Shown here: piece by piece, positions 52,462 through 62,525 of the stretch
Position numbering within the stretch: the stretch's first letter is position 1
How the letters are laid out: every line of letters begins with the position of its first letter
Assembly (NCBI GenBank): GCA_016183985.1
Contig: JACPDN010000007.1
Location: forward strand, 110,645-174,644
Direction: 5' to 3'
Source: Pseudomonadota bacterium
Lineage (GTDB): Bacteria; Pseudomonadota; Alphaproteobacteria; Dongiales; Dongiaceae
DNA length: 64,000 nucleotides
The notes under the pieces: model-generated
The model's input: the letters and a program-made list of their open reading frames with translations, nothing else
The model's database searches: none
Told to the model about the DNA's origin: nothing
Program-made: the position numbers and the translations under genes

Positions 52462-53099
52462 GACGCCGCCTCGATCACTTTCCAATCTTCGGAGAAATCA
52501 ACCTTGGCCGGCACATGCACCTGCTCGGTCCAGGCATAGAGGCACAGGAACGGCACCGCGCCCACCAAGGTCGCATGCACCTGGTTGGGTGGATTCCAGA
52601 CGATGGCGCCGGCTTGCCTTTCGGCCCAACCATTGCCGCTGCCGAAACGCCACTGGCTGGGACCGGTCAACGGCACATAGAGCTCGGGCGCCGGATGATG
52701 GTGATCGCGGTAGAGCGTCCCCGGCGTGATCAAAAAGAAACCAAGATCGAAATCGCATGCCCAATCCGGATCGGCGCCCGCCATCAGACTGGCATAGGCA
52801 TGGGCTTTCGGAAAATGCGGGCCGATGGTGTCGGCGGCATAACCCCGGTAACTCTCCCAATGCAGACCGGCGTTAGCGAGTGCGCGGGCTAGCGGTGCCG
52901 CCGTATCGATCTCGATGGCCGCCAGCGCTTCAGCGAGGCCACCGCAGAGCGGCGCGTTGGCCGGTCGTTGCAACGAGCTGCCGCGCCGATCACGCAGGCC
53001 CGCCATACGCGACCGCACCTTGGCGACGCCTGCATGCGTCTTGTCGAGCGTCGCCAGAAATCGGTCGATCTCAAGCCAAAGCTGTTCAGAGGAAGTCAT
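52458..53099 (-). CDS. DMSP-lyase-like cupin (DddQ/DddL family)
   Basis: 213 residues from ATG at 53099; the frame extends upstream to 53207 into a terminator and is not used. The C-terminal cupin holds YRDHHHPAPELYVPL (Y130, H133-H135, E139, Y141) and a distal histidine in PNQVHATLVG (H175). This is the metal-site pattern of DMSP-lyase cupins, where a tyrosine is the general base. Family members outside marine bacteria may have other or promiscuous lyase activities. The neighbours are tetronate and rhamnose genes, with nothing related to DMSP, so the substrate is doubtful. Confidence 0.78.
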   Translation of the reverse strand: MTSSEQLWLEIDRFLATLDKTHAGVAKVRSRMAGLRDRRGSSLQRPANAPLCGGLAEALAAIEIDTAAPLARALANAGLHWESYRGYAADTIGPHFPKAHAYASLMAGADPDWACDFDLGFFLITPGTLYRDHHHPAPELYVPLTGPSQWRFGSGNGWAERQAGAIVWNPPNQVHATLVGAVPFLCLYAWTEQVHVPAKVDFSEDWKVIEAAS

Positions 53100-53145
53100 G
53101 CCACCGCCCCGTGGAAGGAGAACAGAGACTACCGCCAACCCGCCG

Positions 53146-53183
53146 AAAAAAGAAAGGCCCGGGACCTGAAACGGTCCCGGGCC
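53146..53183 (-). terminator. Rho-independent terminator downstream of rhaS
   Basis: An 11-base perfect stem (GGCCCGGGACC / GGTCCCGGGCC, 53156-53183) with a 6-base loop, followed on the minus strand by TTTCTTTTTT. It ends the rhaR-to-rhaS transcript, about 100 bases after the rhaS stop. Confidence 0.85.
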
Positions 53184-53216
53184 GGAGGCAGGGCTGAGGT
53201 AGTGCACTCTCCACTC

Positions 53217-53245
53217 GTCATGCCCGGGTCAAGCCCGGGGATGAC
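53217..53245. repeat. Palindromic dispersed repeat (copy)
   Basis: GTCATGCCCGGG-TCAAG-CCCGGGGATGAC, one mismatch in the stem; the same element as at 8058-8088. It is placed between the rhaS stop and the transcription terminator. Confidence 0.8.
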
Positions 53246-53283
53246 ATTGAAGGTTCGGATATGCCGAGAATCCTCGAAACGCC

Positions 53284-54390
53284 TTAGAAGTCGAAATTGC
53301 CAATGTTTTCCTTGGTGAAGGTATAGGGCTGGCCGAGCAGCACTTCGCTGCCGTTGATCACCTGCAGCTCGCCCAGCTTGCCGGCCTTGACCGAGGTGGC
53401 GCCGGGTTTGAGATCGCCATCGATCGCCGCACGCAGCACATACATCGCGGCGTAACCCAGATCGACCGGGTTCCACAGCACGACCGATTTCACGCAATCC
53501 TTCTCGACATAGGGCTTCATCGCATTCGGTGTCGCGAGACCCACGACCGCGATGCTGCCGCATTTGCCGCCTTGGCTGACTGCTTCGGCCGAGGCCGGGG
53601 TCGCGACGCTGGTCATGCCGAAGATGCCCTTGAGCTCATCGCCGTATTTGTTGATGAGCGTCGTCGCCTGGTTGAAGGAGAGCACGTTGTCTTCTTGCGC
53701 CTCGACCGTCTCCAGCCACTTCATCTTGGGGTGGCATTGGGCCTGATAGGCGGCCATCTCGGCAATCCAGCGCGCCTGGTTCGGCGTGGTGAAGGTCGAG
53801 GTGACGATGGCAAACGCGGCTTCTTCGCCCGCTTCCTTGGCCATGTTGTCGATCATCGACTTGGCAATGCCGTTGAACTGCGCCTGGTTGACGAACCATT
53901 CGCGGGCATCGGGCGTCGAGTTGGCGTCATAGCCAACCACATGGATGCCCTTGGAGAGCGCCTTCTTCAACACCGGCGCAATCGCCACCGGGTCGTTGGC
54001 AGCAAAGAGGATGCCGTTGACGCCGCTGGTGATGTAATTGTCGAGGAAGGTGATCTGCTCATCGATATTGGCCTTGGTCGGGCCATCGGTCTTGGCGTCG
54101 ACCGAACCAAGCTCTGTGGCTGCGTCCGCAATCCCCTTCGACGTCGCGTTGAAATAGCCGATGCCGATCAGTTTCGGCACGTCGACCACAGTGATCTTCT
54201 GTCCTTTGAGGTCCGGCGCAGCCGTGGGCTGGCCGCCATCATAAGGCATGGCGGCAGCGGCACCCGCCGCACCATCACAAGCCAAGGGACTTGTCGGCAG
54301 ATCGTCGCCGCCGGTCCAGGCCGATTGCGCCATCGCGACACCGCCGCTCCCCACGGCCAACCCCAACGCCAGTATCATGGTCTTATACAT
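53284..54390 (-). CDS. rhaS: L-rhamnose ABC importer substrate-binding protein
   Basis: 368 residues from ATG at 54390 with AAGGAG upstream. Sec signal MYKTMILALGLAVGSGGVAMAQ with cleavage after AMA, then a 45-residue Gly/Ala/Pro-rich linker before the fold begins at KITVVDVPKLIGIGYFN. The type I binding protein hinge region VVLWNPVDLGYAAMYV is typical of the rhamnose/autoinducer-2 subgroup. Genomic context (rhaT, P, Q, K, R, D, I) makes rhamnose the likely ligand. Last gene of the operon and followed by a terminator. Confidence 0.85.
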   Translation of the reverse strand: MYKTMILALGLAVGSGGVAMAQSAWTGGDDLPTSPLACDGAAGAAAAMPYDGGQPTAAPDLKGQKITVVDVPKLIGIGYFNATSKGIADAATELGSVDAKTDGPTKANIDEQITFLDNYITSGVNGILFAANDPVAIAPVLKKALSKGIHVVGYDANSTPDAREWFVNQAQFNGIAKSMIDNMAKEAGEEAAFAIVTSTFTTPNQARWIAEMAAYQAQCHPKMKWLETVEAQEDNVLSFNQATTLINKYGDELKGIFGMTSVATPASAEAVSQGGKCGSIAVVGLATPNAMKPYVEKDCVKSVVLWNPVDLGYAAMYVLRAAIDGDLKPGATSVKAGKLGELQVINGSEVLLGQPYTFTKENIGNFDF

Positions 54391-54458
54391 GTTTGGCTCT
54401 CCTTGTCTTGGCATGGTGGTTATCTCGACGGCGAGATCCATGCCTTTTCCTCCCGGTC

Positions 54459-55403
54459 TCAGCCGTCGCCGTTTCGGCTCAGTAGATTTCCCAATAGAAT
54501 GGCCGCGATCAGCACAACACCGATCACGACAATGGTTCCGTCGCCCTTGACCCCGCCAAGTGCCAGGCCGCTTTTGAGGGCCTGCATCAGGATGAGGCCC
54601 AGAAGGGTGCCGATGATCGTGCCCCTGCCGCCGAAGATGGAGGTGCCGCCGAGCACCACGGCGGTGATGACGTCAAGCTCCAGCCCGGTGCCCATGTCGG
54701 AACGCGTCGTCGAGACGCGCGAGACGAAGATGACGGCGGCAAGTCCAGCGACAAGGCCAGAGCCGGTATAGATGAGGAGCTTGGTGCGAGCGACATTGAG
54801 GCCCGAGAAGCGCGCCGCCACTTCATTGGCGCCGATGGCATAAGTGGTCCGGCCGAATGTGGTGAGGCCCAGCACAATCGCCGCCGCAATGGCGATGGCG
54901 AGCAGGAACCACAATTGCGTGGGCAGCCCCAGCACCTCGCCCTGCCCCAGCACGAAGAACCACTCAGGATAGCCACGCACGGAGCGTGCCTGGCTGATGC
55001 CTTCGGCAAGACCGCGATAGAGTGCCAGCGTGGCCAATGTGGCGATGAGCGGCGGCACATTGAACCGCGTGATGATGAGGCCGTTGCCGAGGCCCGCGAT
55101 GCCACCCACCAGCACGGCCAGTGCCATGGCCAGCGGCAAAGGCAGGCCGAGCCCGTGCCAGAAGACGCCCAGCAAAATCGCGGCGAGGCCGAAGATCGAT
55201 CCGACGGAGAGATCGATACCGCCCGTGACGATGACGAAGGTCATCGGCAAGGCTAGCAACCCGACCTCCGCCATCAGTCGCGCCTGGTTGAGCAGATTAT
55301 CCGTCGTGAAGAACCGGTCGGATTGTTGCGCCAGCACGATGAGCGCGATCACCAGTAGCAGAAGCAGGATCGTTTCATGGCGCAGGAAGGAACGGATCGT
55401 CAT
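54459..55403 (-). CDS. rhaQ: L-rhamnose ABC importer permease
   Basis: 314 residues from ATG at 55403; sequence upstream overlaps the other permease. RbsC-type permease with MTFVIVTGGIDLSVGSIFG, GRTTYAIGANEVAARFSG and VLGGTSIFGGRGT. Partner of the permease ending at 55417, giving a heterodimeric channel as in other rhamnose importers. The P/Q naming follows gene order only. Confidence 0.88.
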   Translation of the reverse strand: MTIRSFLRHETILLLLLVIALIVLAQQSDRFFTTDNLLNQARLMAEVGLLALPMTFVIVTGGIDLSVGSIFGLAAILLGVFWHGLGLPLPLAMALAVLVGGIAGLGNGLIITRFNVPPLIATLATLALYRGLAEGISQARSVRGYPEWFFVLGQGEVLGLPTQLWFLLAIAIAAAIVLGLTTFGRTTYAIGANEVAARFSGLNVARTKLLIYTGSGLVAGLAAVIFVSRVSTTRSDMGTGLELDVITAVVLGGTSIFGGRGTIIGTLLGLILMQALKSGLALGGVKGDGTIVVIGVVLIAAILLGNLLSRNGDG

Positions 55404-55416
55404 TTCCCTTCCCCGC

Positions 55417-56396
55417 TCAACGCAGCCGCCGGCGCCGGGCCATGTCGGCCAGCACCGTCGCCAGAATGAAAAGTCCCTGCACGGCGCGCAGCCAATAGGC
55501 GGAAACATTGGTGAAAATGAGCGCCGAGCCGATCGCGGCAAAGAGAATGGCGGCCAATGTCGACCCGATGACCGTCCCCGTGCCGCCTAGGATGCTGACC
55601 CCTCCCACAACGGCGGCCGTGATGACGGTGAGCTCAAGATTGGGCGGCACGGTCGACTGGATGACCTGCAGCTGCGTCGCAAACAGCACAGCCGCGATCC
55701 CGGCGAAGAAGCCGTGAATCATGAAGACGCAGACGATGGACCGTTCGATCCGGATGCCGGTCACCCGCGCCGCATCCGGGTTGCCGCCAATGGCATAGAT
55801 GGTCCGGCCAAAACCGCTATACCGCATCCACAGGGCGGCCAGGAGCGTGAGCGTCACCATGAAATAGATCGGGGCCGGCACCCCGAAGGGGCGGAACTGA
55901 GCCAGCATGAATTCCGGCGGCAGATTGTTGATCCAGGCCCCGGCCGTCGCACTGATGAGGCCGCCCTTGAGGACCGAAAGCATGCCGAGCGTCACCACGA
56001 TCGATGGAATACGCACATAGGCAACGAGGAAGCCGACAAAGGCGTTGATCGCGACGCCGACCGCAAGGGGCGCCAGCCAGCAGACGATGATCGGATAGCC
56101 ATTGACCGCCAGCGTCCCGGCAATCGTCGCCAGCACGCCGATCAACGAGCCCACCGAGACATCGATATTGCCGGAGATGATGACCAACGCCATGCCGATG
56201 GCGGCGACGGCGATATAGGCGTTGCCGGAAAAGATGCTGGTGAGATTGGAATTGCCAAGGAAGCGCGGATTGACGACGCCAACCACGACGAAAAGCAGAA
56301 TGATGGCAGCAAGGATGATGGCCTCCTGCCCATTGGCTTCAACGAAGCCGAGCAGGCGGCGCGGAAAAGAGGGACGACTTTGCATGACGTCGAAGC

Positions 56397-56400
<4 letters not shown>
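55417..56400 (-). CDS. rhaP: L-rhamnose ABC importer permease
   Basis: 327 residues, RbsC-type, with GMALVIISGNIDVSVGSLIG, GRTIYAIGGNPDAARVTG and VVGGVSILGGTGT. ATG at 56400 overlaps the ATPase stop (ATGA). The ISGNIDVSVG variant of the second block is common in rhamnose and autoinducer-2 permeases. Confidence 0.88.
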
Positions 56401-57907
<1,507 letters not shown>

Positions 57908-57911
<4 letters not shown>

Positions 57912-59239
57912 GCCGGCAGCGCCTCACGCCATTTTTGACGGTAGGTACCGAGCGGCAGGTCAATCGCCGGCACAGGGCGGCTGAGCGGCGTCATCTTCTC
58001 GCCGGCAAGTTGCGCCGCGCCGCTGACCGTTCCGGTGGCGTCCTCCGATACCAGCAACTCAGCCGGCGCGCGCAGGGCGGCAAGGGCACCCAAATAGAGC
58101 TCATTGCCGGTCAGGCTGCCTTCGATCACCACCGGCCCCTGCGCCTTGATGAGGTCGAGGCAATAATCGGTCATGAGAGCGAGATAGAGACTGGCGCGGG
58201 CCGCATTTTCCCCCGCTCGCCGTGGCAGGGTCGCATGGGTGCCTTTGCCGGCGAACGGCCCGCCGAATTTTCCGACCGGCGGGACCAGCATGTCGCCATC
58301 GGCGATCACGGCCGCTGCATCGGCAAGTGCCGGCCGCAAAGCCGCCGCACCATTCGTCAGGCCCGCATATTCCCGGCCACCCATGAACGTGCAGACGGGA
58401 ACCGGCTTCCCCAGGACATCGACATTGGCAAGACAGCTATTCTCCGGCAGGCCATCGACGGGCGCGCCGGCAGCCATGCAGACGACCCAGGTTCCGGTCG
58501 ACGCAACCGCAAAGGGGGTCGTGCGCGACAGGCGATGGCGCAGGAAAGAGGCGCTGCTGTCATGGATTCCAACGCGCACCCGGCAATCGGCCGGCAAGCC
58601 GGTCGCAGCACAAATCTCCGGCAGGACCGGCCCCAGCACATCCTCAGCCTTGCGAAGCGGCGCGAAGAGATGCCGCCATCCCATGCGGTCGACAAAGCCG
58701 CTGAAATCGCCGGCGGCCGGTTGCCAAAGCCCGGTATGACATCCCAAGGACGTCACTTCACTGCTGGCAACACCGCTGAGGCGATAGCTCCAATATTGCG
58801 CATAAGGGAGGATGTACCGAACATGCGCGAACTGATCGGGGAACGTCGTTGCCTGCCAATAGATCTGGCGCCCCAGATTGAGCCCGCCCGCCATCGGCGG
58901 CGAGAAAGTCTCGGTGAAGGGCGAGGCCACGTCATCGTAACCGCTGCCTTCGATCGGCATCTCATAATCGAGCACCGGCAAGGCAAGTGCGCCGGCAGCA
59001 TCGACCAAGGCACCGGCGGCGCCATGGGCGACCACGACGATATCGCCGATCCTTGCCTGCCGCGTGAGATCACGCAGGCCCCGCATCAGAAACGACCAGA
59101 TGCCATCGACATCGATATGCGGATAAAGGCCGCCGGCCACGGCCCGATCCGGCGCGGACACGGTTTGCCGGATCTCGCCGTTTTCGACCAGCGACAGCTT
59201 CAGATTGGTCTTGCCGATATCAAAGACCGCAATGGCCAT
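57908..59239 (-). CDS. rhaK: FGGY carbohydrate kinase, probable L-rhamnulokinase
   Basis: 443 residues. The actin-like ATPase fold starts with AVFDIGKTNLKLSLV (phosphate 1). DSSASFLRH and FAVASTGTWVVCMA form the adenosine/phosphate 2 region, and TFMGGREYAGLT is near the sugar site. Rhamnulokinase is the step missing between RhaI and RhaD, and this is the only sugar kinase in the locus. Overlaps rhaT by ATGA. A FucK-like specificity cannot be excluded from sequence alone. Confidence 0.85.
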
Positions 59240-59253
59240 GGCGCCGCTGACCC

Positions 59254-59334
59254 TCAGCGCCCGCGATACCGATTGATCTCTCGAATGGAATGCAAAGCCG
59301 CCTGATTGCCGGCGACGTCGCGAAGCATCTTCAT
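59254..59334 (-). CDS. Possible 26-residue small protein or leader peptide before rhaK
   Basis: ATG at 59334 has an excellent ribosome site, AGGGGAGG, 6 bases upstream, and encodes 26 residues starting MKMLRDVAGNQAALHS and ending in NRYRGR, basic and soluble. The TGA is 14 bases before the rhaK ATG; rhaK itself has only a distant GAGGG overlapping that stop. Translation of this frame may therefore drive rhaK by coupling. It could also be the relic of a deleted gene; no homologue is recognised. Confidence 0.45.
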   Translation of the reverse strand: MKMLRDVAGNQAALHSIREINRYRGR

Positions 59335-59390
59335 TGTGGCCTCCCCTGTCGAATTCAGGCCGGCGTCACCGCAGCATCGAAGACCCCTGG

Positions 59391-60179
59391 TCAGGCGACC
59401 GAGGCAGCCTTCAATGCGTGCGTAACGATGACCTCAATACCGGCATCTTCCAGCATCTTTTTCGTGCCGGATTCGATACCGTCGTCGGTGATCAAGGTAT
59501 TGATCCGCTCCAGCGGGCAGAGAATGAGGCTGCCGCGGTTGCGGAACTTGCTGCTGTCGACCAGGACGATCACCTTTTCCGCCTGGCGGATGAGTTTCTG
59601 TTCGGCGCGGATGAGTAAGGGATCGGTCTGCATCAGCCCGTGCTGCGTGATCGCCCGTGCACCGAGAAAGACCTTTGACGCCACAAAGCGCTCGATCGCA
59701 TCGTCTTCGAACGGGCTCAAAATCAGGCCTTGCTCGCGGAAGATCTCGCCACCCGGTAAGATCACGCGGGCCTGGCCGCGCTTGATGAGATATTCCGCGA
59801 TCGGGAAGGAATTGGTGAGGACCTGCAGGTCGCGCCCGCCCATGAACTCGGTCATGGCATAGGTCGTCGTGCCGCCATCGATGATGATGGAATCGCCGGC
59901 ATGACAAAGCTCGGCCGCCGCACGCGCGATCGCTCGCTTGGTCTCGCGGTGGCGCAATTGATTGGCATCGAATTTCGGCTCGGCCAATTCCGGAGCCCCA
60001 TGCGTCGCCTGTGCGCCGCCACGCACACGCTTGATGCGGCCGGCCATGGCGAGATCCTGGATGTCGCGGGCGATCGTGGCGCGCGAGGCACCGAGGCGTG
60101 CCATCAGATCCGGCACCGACGCAAAGCCCTCGGCGGCGACGATCTCGCAGATCAGATGATGGCGCTGCTTCTGGATCAT
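59391..60179 (-). CDS. rhaR: DeoR family transcriptional regulator of the rhamnose locus
   Basis: 262 residues from ATG at 60179 (a TTG at 60191 is rejected). N-terminal DeoR helix-turn-helix VPDLMARLGASRATIARDIQDL with RIKRVRGGA, then the sugar-phosphate effector domain with IIIDGGTTTYAM near 100 and LVDSSKFRNRG near 212. Divergent from rhaDI across 234 bases containing a symmetric operator. Probably a repressor relieved by a rhamnose-derived sugar phosphate. Confidence 0.88.
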   Translation of the reverse strand: MIQKQRHHLICEIVAAEGFASVPDLMARLGASRATIARDIQDLAMAGRIKRVRGGAQATHGAPELAEPKFDANQLRHRETKRAIARAAAELCHAGDSIIIDGGTTTYAMTEFMGGRDLQVLTNSFPIAEYLIKRGQARVILPGGEIFREQGLILSPFEDDAIERFVASKVFLGARAITQHGLMQTDPLLIRAEQKLIRQAEKVIVLVDSSKFRNRGSLILCPLERINTLITDDGIESGTKKMLEDAGIEVIVTHALKAASVA

Positions 60180-60269
60180 GGACGGCCTCAAAAGTGGCTA
60201 TCTCCGAATAGCCGGATTCGTCTATCAGCGTCAAATGGAAATAATCAAATTCGCTCACGTATTAATCAT

Positions 60270-60304
60270 TTTGCATCGCAAAAACCTCCCTGTTGCGACG
60301 CAAA
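60270..60304. promoter_or_regulatory. Candidate RhaR operator between rhaR and rhaD
   Basis: TTTGCATCGCAA (60270) and TTGCGACGCAAA (60293) form an 11/12 inverted repeat with an 11-base spacer; the right arm's TTGCGACGCAA core is itself a palindrome. It lies in the divergent promoter gap, 91 bases above rhaR and 110 before rhaD. Confidence 0.6.
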
Positions 60305-60413
60305 GTGAGAGATTCATTTGACGACGGCGCCATTTGAGGCCTAATTCAGAGACCTGAATCTCGCTCGCTGGCAGAGGATGAGCGATTTTGACGATTTCGC
60401 AAGGGAGCCGCCG

Positions 60414-62507
60414 GTGACATCAGAAACTGTCATGCCTTCTCTCATTCCCTCCCTCTGGGACGACGCGAAAGCCAAGGGGATGGGTGAGCCGGAACTGCTG
60501 CTCTACCGCTCCAACCTGCTCGGCGCCGATCTGCGCATCACCAATTACGGCGGTGGCAACACCTCGGCCAAGGTGCAGGCCAAGGATCCCCTGACCGGCG
60601 AAACAGTGACCGTACTCTGGGTCAAGGGGTCGGGCGGCGATCTGGGCTCGATGAAGCTCGATGGCTTCTCGACGCTCTATCTGGAGAAGCTCGAAGGATT
60701 GAAGCGGCTCTATCGCGGGCTCGATGCGGAAGACGAGATGGTGGGTTACCTGCCCCATTGCACCTTCAACATGAATCCGCGTGCCGCCAGCATCGACACG
60801 CCGCTCCATGCCTTCATCCCTTACACACATGTCGACCACATGCATCCCGATGCGGTGATCGCCATTGCCGCCGCCGCGCGCAGCAAGGAGTTGACGGCGG
60901 AAGTCTTCGGGCCGGAGATCGGCTGGCTGCCCTGGCAGCGCCCCGGCTTCGACCTCGGCTTGAAGCTCGGTGAGATGGCGACGAAGCACCCGCAGCTCAA
61001 GGGCATCGTGCTGGCGGGTCACGGCCTCTTCACCTGGGGCGATACATCGAAGGCCTGCTACGACAACACATTGCGCGTCATCCGCATCGCGGATGCGTGG
61101 CTGAAGGAACGCACGGCAAAGGCCGCGATCTTCGGTGGGCCTGCGCTGTCGGCATTCGATCCGGCGCGGCGGCGCGAGATTGTGGCGGAACTGATGCCGG
61201 CCATCCGCGGCCGCATCGCGGCGGGGAAGCTCAAGGTCGGGCATTTCAACGATTCCCCCGCCGTCTTGGAATTTGTCTGCGCCAAGGATCTCAAAAAACT
61301 GGCCGAGCTCGGCACCTCCTGCCCCGATCATTTCCTGCGCACCAAGATCCGGCCGCTGGTGCTGGGTTTCGATGGCGATATCGAAAAGACGATCGCCGGC
61401 CTCGACGATGCGTTGAAGGCGTATCGGGCCGAATACGGCGCCTATTACGACCGCTGCAAACATGCGAACAGCCCGGCGCAGCGCGATCCTAATCCGATCG
61501 TCTATCTCATCCCCGGCATCGGCATGGTGACCTTCGCCACCGACAAGGCGACGGCCCGCATCGCTGGCGAGTTCTATGTGAATGCGATCAATGTCATGCG
61601 CGGCGCCAGCACGGTCGACACTTACGTCGGCCTCGATGAGCAGGAAGCCTTCGACATCGAATACTGGTTGCTCGAGGAAGCCAAGCTGCAGCGCATGCCC
61701 AAGGCCAAGAGCCTTGCCGGGCAGATTGCTTTCATCACCGGCGGTGCCGGCGGCATCGGCCGCGCCACGGCCGAGGCGTTGCTCAGCGAAGGCGCCTGCG
61801 TGGCGCTCGCCGATATCGATGCCGGCCGGCTCGAGCAGACGGTCAGCGAATTGGGCGGCAAGCATGGCAAGGACCGCGTCTGGGGCACGACCCTCGACGT
61901 GACCTCCGAGGATGCGGTGATCGGCGCTTTCGCCGCAACGGCGCGGCAATTCGGCGGGCTCGACATCCTGGTCTCGAATGCCGGCATCGCCTCGGCCTCG
62001 CCGATCGAGGAAACCAGCCTCGATCTGTGGCAGAAGAACATCGCGGTGCTGGCCACCGGCTATTTCCTGGTCAGCCGCGAGGCCTTCCGCCTGATGAAGG
62101 CGCAGAATGCCGGCGGCGGCATGGTGTTCATCGCCTCGAAGAATGCCATGGCGGCCTCGGTCAATGCCTCGGCCTATTGCACGGCGAAGGCCGCCGAAGT
62201 GCATCTGGCGCGCTGCCTCGCTTTGGAGGGCGCGCCGCTTGGCATCCGGGTCAATGTCGTCAATCCAGATGCCGTGCTGCGCGGCTCCAATATCTGGAGC
62301 GGCAACTGGCTGCAGGAACGGGCGGAGGCGTATAAGATCGAGACCGATCAGCTGGAGGAGCATTACCGGCAAAGGAGCCTGCTCAAATTGTCGGTTTACC
62401 CTGAGGATATCGCCGCGGCCGTCCGCTTCTTCTGCACCGATGCGCCGAAATCGACGGGCAACATCCTCAATGTGGATGCCGGCAATGCCGTGGCGTTCAC
62501 GCGCTGA
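60414..62507 (+). CDS. rhaD: Bifunctional rhamnulose-1-phosphate aldolase / short-chain alcohol dehydrogenase
   Basis: 697 residues from GTG at 60414, chosen because AAGGGAG lies 6 bases upstream; ATG at 60378 would add 12 residues and has its purine run too close. Residues 1 to about 430 are a class II aldolase-like domain with zinc histidines H142, H144 and H203 (HVDHMHPDAV, AGHGLFTWG). From about 445 an SDR domain follows, with ITGGAGGIGRAT and YCTAKAAE. The fusion cleaves rhamnulose 1-phosphate and acts on the lactaldehyde released or a related alcohol. It is standard for alphaproteobacterial rha loci. Confidence 0.9.
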   Translation: MTSETVMPSLIPSLWDDAKAKGMGEPELLLYRSNLLGADLRITNYGGGNTSAKVQAKDPLTGETVTVLWVKGSGGDLGSMKLDGFSTLYLEKLEGLKRLYRGLDAEDEMVGYLPHCTFNMNPRAASIDTPLHAFIPYTHVDHMHPDAVIAIAAAARSKELTAEVFGPEIGWLPWQRPGFDLGLKLGEMATKHPQLKGIVLAGHGLFTWGDTSKACYDNTLRVIRIADAWLKERTAKAAIFGGPALSAFDPARRREIVAELMPAIRGRIAAGKLKVGHFNDSPAVLEFVCAKDLKKLAELGTSCPDHFLRTKIRPLVLGFDGDIEKTIAGLDDALKAYRAEYGAYYDRCKHANSPAQRDPNPIVYLIPGIGMVTFATDKATARIAGEFYVNAINVMRGASTVDTYVGLDEQEAFDIEYWLLEEAKLQRMPKAKSLAGQIAFITGGAGGIGRATAEALLSEGACVALADIDAGRLEQTVSELGGKHGKDRVWGTTLDVTSEDAVIGAFAATARQFGGLDILVSNAGIASASPIEETSLDLWQKNIAVLATGYFLVSREAFRLMKAQNAGGGMVFIASKNAMAASVNASAYCTAKAAEVHLARCLALEGAPLGIRVNVVNPDAVLRGSNIWSGNWLQERAEAYKIETDQLEEHYRQRSLLKLSVYPEDIAAAVRFFCTDAPKSTGNILNVDAGNAVAFTR

Positions 62508-62525
62508 GATCCAGGGAGACGTCGC

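Noticed and set aside
53100..53207. 36-residue N-terminal extension of the DMSP-lyase-like cupin
   Set aside because: It would read through the rhaS terminator hairpin and has no ribosome site; ATG at 53099 gives a normal family length.
60420..62372. 650-codon open frame antisense to rhaD
   Set aside because: Antisense shadow of a high-GC gene; no recognisable domain, while rhaD is intact on the other strand.
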